A DNA stretch of 64,000 nucleotides, from contig JAIOAT010000008.1 in NCBI GenBank assembly GCA_019873685.1, positions 36,418 to 100,417 on the forward strand, read 5' to 3'. The notes below the pieces were generated by a model. The model had not been told where the DNA came from. It did not search any database and worked only from the letters and a program-made list of their open reading frames with translations. This DNA is from Chloroflexota bacterium. Its GTDB lineage: Bacteria > Chloroflexota > Anaerolineae > Aggregatilineales > Ch27. Shown here one piece after another: positions 1 to 8,105 of the stretch; the first letter of the stretch is position 1; every line of letters starts with the position of its first letter. The position numbers and the translations under genes were made by a program.

Positions 1-702
1 CAGCGGCAGCAGCCGCCAGGCCATGCGGGCCTTGTTGAGGCTGTGGCGCTGCCAGTATTCGACCGCTTCCAGGCGGCCCTCCGGCGCGGCATAGTGGTGG
101 GCGGCGACTGTCGGCAGGTAGACGATCTCCCACCCGGCGTCAATCAGGCGCAGGCTCAGATCGATCTCCTCCATGGCGTAAAAGTAGCGCTCCGGGTAGA
201 CCTCCGGGCCGTCCAGAGCCGCCGCGCGCAGGGCGTGCGCTGTGCCCAGAAAGTAGGGGGCCGGGGTGGGTGCGGTCAGGGCGCGGGCGTAGGCTTTGTC
301 GGGGTAAGGCAGATGGCGTTCATCGAGCTGGCCATCCGGGTGCAGGATGCGCCCGCACAGCCCGCCGCAGCACGGATTAGCGGCGAAGTACGCCACGATC
401 CGGGCGACCTCCTGCGGGGTAGCCCAGGCGGCGTCATCGTCGATGAAGACCAGCACATCGCCCCCGGCCAGCCTGATCCCCAGGTTGCGCCCGCCGCAGA
501 CGCCCAGATTGTGCGGCGCATGTTCCACGCGGAGGCGGGCGCGATCGTCCGGCGGGGGAAGGCGCAGGGCTTCCTGCGGGTCGTTGTTGATCAGGATGAC
601 CTCATAGGGCGCGGGCAGGCCCTCCTGACGGAAGATCGACTCCAGGCAGCGGTAGAGATCATCCTGGCGTCCGTAGGTAAGGACAATGAAGGAAAGCTGC
701 AT
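1..702 (-). CDS. Family 2 glycosyltransferase (C-terminus off the left edge)
   Basis: Reading leftward from ATG at 702, 234 codons are open to base 1 with no stop, so the gene is truncated by the window edge. The protein begins MQLSFIVLTYGRQDDLYRCL, the opening beta strand of a GT-A fold. It has NLGVCGGRNLGI near residue 75 and the nucleotide-sugar/metal motif VFIDDDAAW near residue 92. Near residue 175 is a YFYAMEEIDLSLRL segment, matching the ED acidic motif of rhamnosyl- and related family 2 transferases. It probably adds a sugar to a cell-surface polysaccharide on the cytoplasmic face of the membrane. No neighbour identifies donor or acceptor. The family call is firm; the substrate is unknown. 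Confidence 0.85.
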   Translation of the reverse strand, partial: MQLSFIVLTYGRQDDLYRCLESIFRQEGLPAPYEVILINNDPQEALRLPPPDDRARLRVEHAPHNLGVCGGRNLGIRLAGGDVLVFIDDDAAWATPQEVARIVAYFAANPCCGGLCGRILHPDGQLDERHLPYPDKAYARALTAPTPAPYFLGTAHALRAAALDGPEVYPERYFYAMEEIDLSLRLIDAGWEIVYLPTVAAHHYAAPEGRLEAVEYWQRHSLNKARMAWRLLPL

Positions 703-741
703 AGCGGGCGTCCCGTCCGGCGCTCAGGTTAAGCCTGCCTT

Positions 742-770
742 ATTATAGACGCGCAGTCCCATCCTGACAT
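742..770 (-). promoter_or_regulatory. Possible sigma-70-type promoter for the family 2 glycosyltransferase
   Basis: On the minus strand there is a perfect TATAAT at 747-742 and, 17 bases upstream, ATGTCA (4 of 6 matches to TTGACA). It would start transcription about 35-40 bases before the ATG at 702. The rest of 703-941 shows no gene. Confidence 0.35.
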
Positions 771-941
771 GCTGGCCGCAGCCGGGAGGTCAGGAGGCCG
801 CGAAGAAAGTGACAGGCGGCAAGCAACAGGAATACGGTCGCTACGACGCCCGACCTCTTGCGGCAGCGGGACGGATCGTTTACTGTTGGACCAGCGTGGA
901 TCGCGGGGGCGACTTCCCCCGCCTGGTTATGAGGTGAAGCG

Positions 942-1334
942 ATGCGTGACGTAATCAAAGCCTCCGACGCCCCGAAGGCCATCGGGCCGTATTCACTGGG
1001 GATCAGAATCGGCAATCTGGTTTACACCGCCGGGCAGGCAGCGGTTGACCCGGCTACCGGTCGCCTGATCGAGGGCGACATCAAAGCTCAGACCGAGCAG
1101 ACGATGAAGAACCTGGAAGCCATCCTCAGGGCGGCGAGCACTTCCCTGCGCCATGCGGTCAAGACGACCGTCTACCTGCACAACATCGCCGACTTCGCCG
1201 CCATGAACGAGGTGTACGCCCGCTGGATCGACCCGGAGAAGCCGCCGGTGCGGACGACCGTCGGCGGGTTGGATTTGCCGCTGGGGGCTCTGGTGGAGAT
1301 CGAGGTGGTGGCCGACGCGAGCGCGGGCGGCTGA
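942..1334 (+). CDS. ridA: RidA/YjgF family reactive-intermediate deaminase
   Basis: The 130-residue protein has the usual family length and landmarks: IGPYSLGIRIGNLVYTAGQ at residues 15-33, an SLRHAVKTTVYL segment, and PPVRTTVGG near residue 103 carrying the conserved substrate-carboxylate arginine. It closes with the LVEIEVVADA strand that holds the conserved glutamate. RidA hydrolyses enamine/imine intermediates such as 2-aminoacrylate released by PLP enzymes, so protecting those enzymes. GAGGTGA lies about six bases before the ATG. It stands alone, followed by a strong hairpin at 1360-1403. Confidence 0.93.
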   Translation: MRDVIKASDAPKAIGPYSLGIRIGNLVYTAGQAAVDPATGRLIEGDIKAQTEQTMKNLEAILRAASTSLRHAVKTTVYLHNIADFAAMNEVYARWIDPEKPPVRTTVGGLDLPLGALVEIEVVADASAGG

Positions 1335-1359
1335 CGCCTCAGCAGAGAGCAGGAGGAAG

Positions 1360-1403
1360 CCCCAGGCCGCCGGTGACGATCCTCGCTCACCGGCGGCCTG
1401 GGG
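1360..1403 (+). terminator. Strong hairpin after ridA
   Basis: A perfect 17-bp inverted repeat (arms 1360-1376 and 1387-1403) encloses a 10-base loop. There is no T-run, so it may act as a pause or RNA-stability hairpin rather than a classical intrinsic terminator. Confidence 0.6.
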
Positions 1404-1524
1404 ATGTGGAATAGGGTAGCACCCATTTCAAATGTGGAAAAGTGGAGACGGAGTGCAATAGTCGGCATTCACGCCAATACAAGCCAATAGTTATCAAATT
1501 TTAGTGTAATAACTTTACTCGTCA

Positions 1525-1576
1525 CTGACCTATTTGCTCGAATTAAGTATAATAATATCATAAATAATATGATATT
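1525..1576 (+). promoter_or_regulatory. Promoter with overlapping palindrome, in a 533-base non-coding stretch
   Basis: Bases 1335-1867 hold no convincing gene and become strongly AT-rich after 1440. CTGACC (1525-1530), a 17-base spacer and TATAAT (1548-1553) make a plausible promoter. Directly downstream, over the expected start point, is the 8-bp inverted repeat AATATCAT/ATGATATT (1554-1561 and 1569-1576), placed as an operator would be. The implied leader to the gene at 1868 is about 300 bases. Confidence 0.4.
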
Positions 1577-1867
1577 CTATACAATATTTCATGTCTTTTT
1601 TAGATCTGCTTTTATTGTCTTGCCTTATATTATTCATGGGATTGTGATAGTAGCACCTACTCCGCAACTCATCATCGTGATACTTCCACTGCAACCACAC
1701 GTTGTTAGTTCATCGCTGCATGCCGGTTTTCCTTCGCAACTATCATTGCACGATTAAGCCTCGAACAATAGGAAAGGAGGATGCGTCATAGATTACAGAC
1801 AGATGAACTAAGGCATGAGGCAGGATTTTATTTCCAACGCGCTGGGAAAGCATCTGGGGGGAATCAT

Positions 1868-2962
1868 ATGAACAGCCAGCACGCCTTTTCTGTACTCCTG
1901 AAGTGCACGTTAGTGATCATGGTTGTTTTCGCTGGGTTGCTACCTGTGTCCGAGAATGTGGCGGCCCAATCCGGAGGAACCACATATCCACTACGAGAGG
2001 AATTCGATAATCCGAGTGCATTCCAGTACACAGCCCCTGACCGTGTCTATATTTCCGGTGGGCAAGTAATCTGGAATGTCAGCCGAGCTGCACCTTATCC
2101 GCAATATGTTTATCGCAGCATTCCGGAATTCAGCGGCGACGTCAGGTTGACAGTCCGCGGACAGGTCAACTGGTACAACAACAACTGCGGCGTCTGGGCC
2201 GGGATTGGCGATGGCTTTGGCGGACAACACCGTGGCGAAGCAACAGCAGTCAATTTCGGTTTTCTCGGCGGCGGGTGTGGCCCAGTGCAACCAACGACCC
2301 TACCAGGTACGATTGTCGGGGGAGCCGGCACCTATGCTTGGGACTATGGTGAAAGTACCACCTGCAACTTCTGGGGTAACTGGTTGCGCATCAACCCGGG
2401 CGTTCCCTACGAAGCGACATTAATTGTATCCGGCGGAACAGCGACTCTGCGGGTCCCCGGTGCGCTTGGGGCAACTCAGGCCAACGGTATCCCGCCATTC
2501 TATTCCGGTCCATACAATACGCTATTCGTTGGTATAACTGGTGGTGGAGACTGGCCATCTTGCTCCGGAACCATTGACTACATCGAGGTTGAGCCATTGT
2601 CCACGTTGGTATCTCTGGACATTAAACCTGGTAGCCAACCGAATGCCATCAACTGCCAGAATCGGAATGCGCTGGTCCCCGTTGCGGTCCTGACCACGGA
2701 GAATTTCAACGCAGTGACAATTGACCACACAACAGTCCGTTTTGAAGGTGCAGCAGAGTTCCATACCAACCAGCGGACAGGGGAATCACAGCGCCATGAA
2801 GAGGATGTCGATGGAGACGGAGACATCGACCTCGTATTCCATTTCAGATTTGCTGACACGAACCTAGGTTGTTCTTCGACAGAAGGCACCCTCACAGGCT
2901 ATACCTACAGTGGCAGAGTGATACGTGGTACTGACTCGATCTGGGTGAACCCAGCCAATTAG
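1868..2962 (+). CDS. Secreted protein with lectin-like and Ca-binding DVDGDGD domains
   Basis: The 364-residue protein starts with a signal peptide (hydrophobic LVIMVVFAGLLPV, probable cleavage after NVAA). Residues about 35-245 are Trp/Gly/Tyr/Cys-rich and beta-like, resembling a concanavalin-type laminin-G/glucanase fold. From about residue 250 comes a module often found in secreted environmental proteins: SLDIKPGSQPNAINCQN, then LVPVAVLTTENFNA, then HEEDVDGDGDIDLVFHF, whose acidic loop should bind calcium. An in-frame ATG at 1781 directly abuts AGGAGG with no spacer, so the ATG at 1868 with a proper signal peptide is preferred. GC is lower than in its neighbours, suggesting recent acquisition. 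No enzymatic motif was recognised; a carbohydrate-binding or adhesive role is inference. Confidence 0.75.
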   Translation: MNSQHAFSVLLKCTLVIMVVFAGLLPVSENVAAQSGGTTYPLREEFDNPSAFQYTAPDRVYISGGQVIWNVSRAAPYPQYVYRSIPEFSGDVRLTVRGQVNWYNNNCGVWAGIGDGFGGQHRGEATAVNFGFLGGGCGPVQPTTLPGTIVGGAGTYAWDYGESTTCNFWGNWLRINPGVPYEATLIVSGGTATLRVPGALGATQANGIPPFYSGPYNTLFVGITGGGDWPSCSGTIDYIEVEPLSTLVSLDIKPGSQPNAINCQNRNALVPVAVLTTENFNAVTIDHTTVRFEGAAEFHTNQRTGESQRHEEDVDGDGDIDLVFHFRFADTNLGCSSTEGTLTGYTYSGRVIRGTDSIWVNPAN

Positions 2963-3036
2963 AGGTTGAGTTGATCCCTCCAAATCGGACTGGAACCACA
3001 ACAAAAGGGTAATTGGCCTGAGGACATACGCGCTTG

Positions 3037-3064
3037 GGAGCAACCGCATGGTTGCTCCATTTTT
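3037..3064 (+). terminator. Rho-independent terminator after the secreted protein gene
   Basis: A perfect 9-bp stem (3037-3045 with 3050-3058) and 4-base loop are followed by ATTTTTAT. The placement fits termination of the 1868-2962 gene. Confidence 0.85.
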
Positions 3065-3149
3065 ATCTGCTGAAACCTGAGATTGCGCTCCAGCATCGCT
3101 GCACTATGGCAGCCCTGTGCTGTGCCAACATCCCCTATCCCGCTTGTCC

Positions 3150-4253
3150 CTACCCCCCGATCACCTGCAGCTCGCGCGGGAAGGTCGTCAGCGACTCCGC
3201 GCCGTCCGGCGTAATCAGCACGTTATCCTCAATGCGCACCCCGCCCACACCCGGCAGGTAGACGCCCGGCTCCACCGTGAACACATGGCCCGGCTCCAGC
3301 AACTGCGTGTTCCCTTCGCGGATGTAGGGGCCTTCGTGCACCTCCATGCCCAGGCCGTGCCCGGTGCGATGGGTGAAGTACGCCCCCAGCCCGGCCTTCT
3401 CGATCTCCGCGCGGGCGGCGCGGTCAACCTCCTGGCAGGGCACGCCCGGCCCGGCGGCCCGCCGCCCGGCAGCGTTGGCCGCGTAGACCGCCGCGTAAGC
3501 CTCCCGCAGGCGCGGGTCCGGCTCCCCCAGGGCGAAGGTGCGGGTGATGTCGGACGTGTAATGGTCATAACTGATGCCGAAATCAAAGAGCAGCAGGTCG
3601 CCTTCGCGCAGGGGGCGGTCGCCCGGCACGCCGTGTGGCAGGGCGCTGTTCGGCCCGCCCAGCACAATCGGCGAAAAGAGCAATTCACCCCCGCCGCGCT
3701 GCAACATGGCGATCACCAGAGCGTTGGCGATCTGGCGCTCAGTCATACCGGGCCGTACGGCTCCGATCACCTCCTGCAGAGCGTCCTGGCTGATGGCGAT
3801 CGCCCGGCGCAGGGCGGCCACCTCGGCGGCATCCTTGCGCAGCCGCAGCGCGGCCAGCGCATCCCCGGCGTCAGTGATGATGCTCCCCGGCGCATGGCGG
3901 GCGATCAACTGCACCTCGTTATAGCGCATCCGCAGCCCTTCCACGCCCAGCCGCTTGCCGGGCATGTCCAGCGCCGCCAGCGCAGCATGTACGGCTCCGT
4001 CCGGTCCATCGGTGTCGGTGTAGGTGAAGAGCTGGATCGGGTACGGCGGGCTGGCCAGCTTATCCTGCTCCAGGGCGGGCAGGACGAAGACCGGGTCTCC
4101 GGCGGGCGGGTAGAAGCCGAACAGTGGGCGTTCCATCAGGTGGAACTCCTGCCCGGTCAGGTAGATCATATTGGAGCCGGGGACAAGCGCGACGGCGTCC
4201 AGCCCCGCGCTGGCTACGATCTGCTGGAGGGTCTGCAAGCGTGTCGTGTACAT
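3150..4253 (-). CDS. M24B family aminopeptidase P (Xaa-Pro peptidase-like)
   Basis: The 367-residue protein has an N-terminal creatinase-like domain (about 1-130) and a C-terminal pita-bread metallopeptidase domain. The five metal ligands are visible: Asp in LLLFDFG, Asp in SDITRTFALG, His in GHGLGMEVHEGP, Glu in FTVEPGVYL and Glu in VRIEDNVLI. It should remove an N-terminal residue preceding proline in the cytoplasm. AGAGG lies about nine bases before the ATG at 4253. It runs in the same direction as the MFS gene, 82 bases behind it, and may be cotranscribed with it. Confidence 0.9.
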   Translation of the reverse strand: MYTTRLQTLQQIVASAGLDAVALVPGSNMIYLTGQEFHLMERPLFGFYPPAGDPVFVLPALEQDKLASPPYPIQLFTYTDTDGPDGAVHAALAALDMPGKRLGVEGLRMRYNEVQLIARHAPGSIITDAGDALAALRLRKDAAEVAALRRAIAISQDALQEVIGAVRPGMTERQIANALVIAMLQRGGGELLFSPIVLGGPNSALPHGVPGDRPLREGDLLLFDFGISYDHYTSDITRTFALGEPDPRLREAYAAVYAANAAGRRAAGPGVPCQEVDRAARAEIEKAGLGAYFTHRTGHGLGMEVHEGPYIREGNTQLLEPGHVFTVEPGVYLPGVGGVRIEDNVLITPDGAESLTTFPRELQVIGG

Positions 4254-4335
4254 TGATCACTGCCTCTGGGCGTCAGATGAGCGCAACTACAGCCAAGCGT
4301 AGCAACGGAGCGGGATTCGGGCAACCGAAGCGCGG

Positions 4336-5502
4336 CTACTCCTGCCGCACGAACAGGATCACCACCCCCAGCGCCAGCAGGTAGGCCAGCGCCGCGGCGG
4401 CAGCATTGACGCCGATTCCTCCGGCGAAGAGGGCCGTCCCCAACGGCGCGCCTAGCATACGCCCGAAGGAGACAAAGGCCACATTGCCGGCCAGCAGCGT
4501 CGCCCGGCGCTCCGGAGCGATCTCCGTCATCAGGGCGATGCTCGTCACCAGCGTCGCCTCAAACGTCAGGTAGAACAGGAACAGCCCCAGCAGGCTGCCC
4601 TCCACGCTGCTTCCCAGCGCCGGCAGGGCCAGGGCGCTCAGGATACTGGCTCCCGCGCCCATCGCCACGGCCCGCCGCTTGCCCAGCCGGTCAACCACGC
4701 CGATGACCAGCCCTTCGCCGCCCAGTTCCGCCACGCCGATCACCATCGATGCTGCGCCCAGCGCTGCGATTTGCAGGCTGAAGGCGTTCTCCAGCCACAC
4801 GCCAAAGACGATGCTGACCAGCTCATTGGCAAAGGTGATCAGCAGGCTGACGCTCAGCGCGGCCAGAGCAGAACGGTGAGTCAGCAGGTCGCGGATGGCT
4901 TCCAGCAGCGCGGGCGGCTGACCGCCCGATCCACGCCCGCCGCTGACCAGTCGCGCCAGCAGGACGCTACAACCGACCAGCAGCGCCGCCAGCCAGGGAA
5001 AGGCCGCGTTCCAGCCGCTGCGCGCGATCAGCCAGCCGGCCAGGGGGATTCCCACCAGGTATGCCGCTGACCAGGCCAGCTCGGTCAGACCGATGGCCAG
5101 GCCCCGCCGCCGGTAATCTACCCGATCGCCTACATAAGCCTGCATGGACGTGTCAAAAACGATCTTGCCCGCGCCCAGCAGCAGCATCCCACCGAACAGC
5201 GCGCCATAGACCGGCAGGAGTGTCATCAACAGCAGGGCAGCGATCACCGCACCGAGGCCGATCAGCATTCCCGCCCGGCGCCCGCGCCGATCAGCGATCA
5301 CGCCAAAGGCCGGGCCGAGCAGCCCCAGGCTGGAACGGGCGGTGATGGCCAGCGCCACAGCCTCCAGGTCCACGCCCAGCCCGCGGGCGATGGTCGGCAG
5401 GAAGGGGTAAACCAGCCGGTAGGCGGTATTGATCAGGGTGCGGGTGACGGTGATGGTGACGATCTGGTAGCGCAGGCGGGCAGGTTGGCGAACAGCGGTC
5501 AC
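4336..5502 (-). CDS. Major facilitator superfamily transporter
   Basis: The 388-residue protein is hydrophobic, with about 12 predicted membrane spans. The family A-motif sits in the loop after span 2 (GVIADRRGRRAGM, about residues 61-73), with a weaker copy in the second half (VIGVVDRLGKRRAVA). Translation starts at GTG 5502 with AAAGGAG eight bases upstream. The Nudix gene ends 24 bases before it, so the two form an operon. Substrate is unknown; a drug or small-metabolite exporter is the default guess. Confidence 0.85.
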   Translation of the reverse strand: MTAVRQPARLRYQIVTITVTRTLINTAYRLVYPFLPTIARGLGVDLEAVALAITARSSLGLLGPAFGVIADRRGRRAGMLIGLGAVIAALLLMTLLPVYGALFGGMLLLGAGKIVFDTSMQAYVGDRVDYRRRGLAIGLTELAWSAAYLVGIPLAGWLIARSGWNAAFPWLAALLVGCSVLLARLVSGGRGSGGQPPALLEAIRDLLTHRSALAALSVSLLITFANELVSIVFGVWLENAFSLQIAALGAASMVIGVAELGGEGLVIGVVDRLGKRRAVAMGAGASILSALALPALGSSVEGSLLGLFLFYLTFEATLVTSIALMTEIAPERRATLLAGNVAFVSFGRMLGAPLGTALFAGGIGVNAAAAALAYLLALGVVILFVRQE

Positions 5503-5526
5503 GGGGTCTCCTTTGGACGGCGAGCG

Positions 5527-6534
5527 TCAGCGGATATGTGGCCAGCCGCCGCGATCCAGATAATCGCGCATGATCTGGCTGATGGCTGCCAGGCGTGTTT
5601 GCGCCAGCACCTGCTCGACCGGCAGAAAAGCCACCGCCGAGTTCTCATCGTCCGCGCCTTCCGGGATGAGCCGCCCGCCGGTCACGCGGCAGGCGTATGC
5701 TGCGCCCACGCCATGAACCGCATCACCGTTGGGATAGGTGATGTAGAACAGGCGCGGATCGCTATAAAGACCCACCAGCGCATACGGCTCGACGATCAGG
5801 CCGGTTTCCTCCTGCACCTCGCGGACGACGGTGGCCGGACAGGTTTCGCCCAGATCGCTAAAGCCGCCGGGGAAGTCCCAGCAGGCGAAGTCGGCGCGGT
5901 AGGTCATCAGGATGTAACCGCGGTCATCCTCCACGATGGCCAGCGCGCCGGGCAGAATCACTGTGTCGTGACCGACGGCAGTCCGCAGTACAGGATAGTA
6001 CGAGCGCAGCGGCGGAAAGGACTCGACCGGCTCGATCTGTGGCGGTTCCCCGGCGCGGGCGCGCAGGGCGCATGTCACCATCTCCTGATGGGAGGGATGC
6101 GTCCGGCGCAGGAAGTCTTCCGGCGCGATGAAGAAGGCCGTCAGCGTCTCGCCGCCGTCGGCCTGGAGCGCGCCGCCAGCCGCCTCCCCCCAGAAGATAG
6201 CCGTCCACTGCTGAACCTGATCGCCATTGGGATAGCGCAGGTTGTAACGCGGATGAGTCAACACCCCGGCCAGCCCTCGGATTCGGGCGGTGATGCCCGT
6301 CTCCTCCAGCACTTCCCGCCGGGCCGTCTGGAGCAGGGTCTCACCCGGTTCCATCGCCCCGCCGGGGATGCTCAGCCAGTCGAAGTCATAGCGCGTCTGG
6401 GCCAGGATGCGCCCCTGCGCGTCAAAGATTACGGCGCTGGCGTAAACCAGATAGATCAGCTGGCTGCCGACCTTGCCGCGCAGCCATTTGACATAGCCAT
6501 CGGCCAGCGACTGAGGCGGTTCTTTTGTCTTCAT
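5527..6534 (-). CDS. Tandem double-Nudix-domain hydrolase
   Basis: This 335-residue protein carries two complete Nudix boxes (GX5EX7REUXEEXGU). The first is GGAMEPGETLLQTARREVL..EETGI at about 58-80, the second GGFSDLGETCPATVVREV..QEETGL at about 220-243. Each box has all catalytic glutamates, so both domains may be active. Nudix enzymes cleave nucleoside diphosphates linked to another group. Single-domain proteins are about 150-180 residues, so this is a fusion or internal duplication. GGGAGG sits four bases before the ATG. It is the first gene of an operon with the MFS transporter. The substrate is unknown. Confidence 0.88.
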   Translation of the reverse strand: MKTKEPPQSLADGYVKWLRGKVGSQLIYLVYASAVIFDAQGRILAQTRYDFDWLSIPGGAMEPGETLLQTARREVLEETGITARIRGLAGVLTHPRYNLRYPNGDQVQQWTAIFWGEAAGGALQADGGETLTAFFIAPEDFLRRTHPSHQEMVTCALRARAGEPPQIEPVESFPPLRSYYPVLRTAVGHDTVILPGALAIVEDDRGYILMTYRADFACWDFPGGFSDLGETCPATVVREVQEETGLIVEPYALVGLYSDPRLFYITYPNGDAVHGVGAAYACRVTGGRLIPEGADDENSAVAFLPVEQVLAQTRLAAISQIMRDYLDRGGWPHIR

Positions 6535-6574
6535 AAGCCTCCCTGATCGGCGCGGCGGGCGTGGCGGCGCGCCC

Positions 6575-6604
6575 TTGACAAGCGCCGCTGGCGGGCGCTA
6601 CAAT
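6575..6604 (+). promoter_or_regulatory. Promoter of the tRNA-Ala gene
   Basis: Perfect TTGACA (6575-6580), an 18-base spacer and TACAAT (6599-6604) lie directly ahead of the tRNA at 6619. TACAAT recurs at other promoter positions in this window. Confidence 0.8.
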
Positions 6605-6618
6605 GCTTGCCACAGGAC

Positions 6619-6691
<73 letters not shown>

Positions 6692-6696
6692 CACAC

Positions 6697-6726
6697 AAAA
6701 GCGTGAGCCGCGCGCTCACGCTTTTT
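6697..6726 (+). terminator. Rho-independent terminator after tRNA-Ala
   Basis: An 8-bp GC stem (6701-6708 with 6714-6721), extended by A/T pairs from the preceding AAAA, is followed by TTTTT. It begins five bases after the tRNA. Confidence 0.9.
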
Positions 6727-6792
6727 ACATCGTTCGCCCCGGTTGCGCACATCCTGATTCCACGGGTTCCGCCCCCGGCAGCGCCAATGACG

Positions 6793-7191
6793 CTACGGCC
6801 AGACCTCGTCGACGCGGTCGGCCCGGATCGTGATTCGCTCCTCAACCAGATCGCTGCGTCCCGAGTCGAAATCGGAGTACTGGATCGCCAGGATGATGGC
6901 GTTGCGGTAGATCCAGCGGCGGGTTTCCACCCCCTCATCCAGGGCGATGATGGCCACGTCGCGGGCAGGGCGGCTGCCATCGCGGGAGGCGCGCGCCCAG
7001 GCATTGAAGGGCGTGGCGGGATCGTGCTGCACCATCTTGGTGATGGTGAGCGGCGGCAATTCGCCCTCCAACACAAAACTGGTCAGGCCCTGCACGGCAA
7101 AGATGCCGCTCACCACCTGACCATCCAGCGCTACCTGAAACTCGTGAGCCGAGAGACTGTCAACCGATTTGATGCCGATGGCTGGATTCAT
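6793..7191 (-). CDS. Orphan T4 gp19-like (phage tail tube) protein
   Basis: The 132-residue protein begins near residue 15 with HEFQVALDGQVVSGIFAVQGL, the opening strand-loop-strand pattern of gp19-type tail-tube proteins. It continues with PLTITKMV, a mid-domain FNAWARASRDG helix, and DVAIIALDEGVETRRWIYRNA, where LDEG followed by RW and NA is the usual family signature. It ends in a SDLVEERITIRADRV strand. Tail-tube proteins stack as hexamers inside contractile phages and injection systems, but no sheath, baseplate or spike gene is present here. AAAGGAG lies about 13 bases before the ATG. A plausible promoter (TATACT near 7292-7297) and a 10-bp hairpin (7241-7266, one mismatch) precede it. 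Assignment is by motif only. Confidence 0.55.
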   Translation of the reverse strand: MNPAIGIKSVDSLSAHEFQVALDGQVVSGIFAVQGLTSFVLEGELPPLTITKMVQHDPATPFNAWARASRDGSRPARDVAIIALDEGVETRRWIYRNAIILAIQYSDFDSGRSDLVEERITIRADRVDEVWP

Positions 7192-7340
7192 AGCCCGAGC
7201 CAGACTCCTTTCTGCCGGGAAGACCGGTCAGTGGCTTCGTAGCACGCTCATGCCGGTGAGCGTACTCACCTGCCTCAGCACCTGCAGATAACAGTATACA
7301 GGGGGGCCGAAAATCCACGCAAACAGCCTTTGGACAATAC

Positions 7341-8093
7341 TTACATCTGAAAGTCAACCAGGTCGAAATTGCCACAACTGAACTCGACCAGCTTATCCCA
7401 GTTGATCCGCCCGTTGTCACAGAATTGAGCCGAAAACCTCTCTGTAAACATATTGATGACCGCTGCCTTCTGGACTTCAAAATCCTCGTTGTGCTGTTTG
7501 GCCCTGTAACCGAGTGGTTCAATAATGTCCGTATAGAGTGTTTTATTGCCGCTGATCAAGTACCAGAAGTTCTGCCCGACGACTTTCATATAGTTCCGCA
7601 GGTAGGCTGTCCTTGTGTTTCCATAGCAAATACCAAGCACAGCCTGGATGTTGAGCATCTGATTGGACTGTTTGAGCCGCTTAACGGCATCTTTGAAGTC
7701 TTCTTCCTGTTTTCGCTGTTGTGAACTGTTCCCCCAGTTTGGACCCGACTTGATAGACACGAGATAACGAGTCCGCAGGTGATCAAACTCAAGGTCAATA
7801 CCGGGAGCAGTCGATTTACGACCATCCAGCGTCCGGCTGGCAATAAAGAGCGCCAGTTCCTCCAGGAAGTCACCGAAGAGTTTTTCCTCTGAAGAAGAAA
7901 GATAAGCCTCCAGAACCGCCCGGATCAGATCGGCGGCGACGTTCAGATTCTTGGCTCTGAAGAGATAGGGATTCTTGCGCTTTAACAGGGCATCCAGCTT
8001 TAGCTGGCTGAGGGAACGTATCCTGTTCTGGTGAAAGAAGATGATGTTTTCATTCACAAAACGCTGGATTTCAGCTGATTCAAGACTCTTCAT
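7341..8093 (-). CDS. Type II restriction endonuclease, EcoO109I/PmeII-like
   Basis: The 250-residue protein has the PD-(D/E)XK-type core of the EcoO109I-like family: FGDFLEELALFIASRTLDGR at about 73-92, GIDLEFDHL with the metal-binding Asp, then YLVSIKSGPNWGNSSQ with the catalytic Lys. The residue two before that Lys is Ser instead of the usual Glu/Asp. The ATG at 8093 is preceded by AGGGGG and starts 12 bases after the methyltransferase stop, so the two are translationally close. GC is visibly lower than in the flanking genes. It should cut DNA left unmodified by its partner; the recognition site cannot be read from sequence. Confidence 0.75.
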   Translation of the reverse strand: MKSLESAEIQRFVNENIIFFHQNRIRSLSQLKLDALLKRKNPYLFRAKNLNVAADLIRAVLEAYLSSSEEKLFGDFLEELALFIASRTLDGRKSTAPGIDLEFDHLRTRYLVSIKSGPNWGNSSQQRKQEEDFKDAVKRLKQSNQMLNIQAVLGICYGNTRTAYLRNYMKVVGQNFWYLISGNKTLYTDIIEPLGYRAKQHNEDFEVQKAAVINMFTERFSAQFCDNGRINWDKLVEFSCGNFDLVDFQM

Positions 8094-8105
8094 GCCCCCT
8101 AACCT

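Noticed and set aside
43..732. Long plus-strand reading frame of 229 codons
   Set aside because: It is antisense to the clear family 2 glycosyltransferase on the minus strand, with low-information, Arg/Ala-rich translation.
1569..1757. 62-codon hydrophobic reading frame in the AT-rich leader
   Set aside because: No ribosome site, and the hydrophobic look follows from AT-rich sequence; it might be a leader peptide but nothing supports it.
3117..4256. 379-codon plus-strand frame
   Set aside because: It lies opposite the M24 peptidase, whose five metal ligands are intact.
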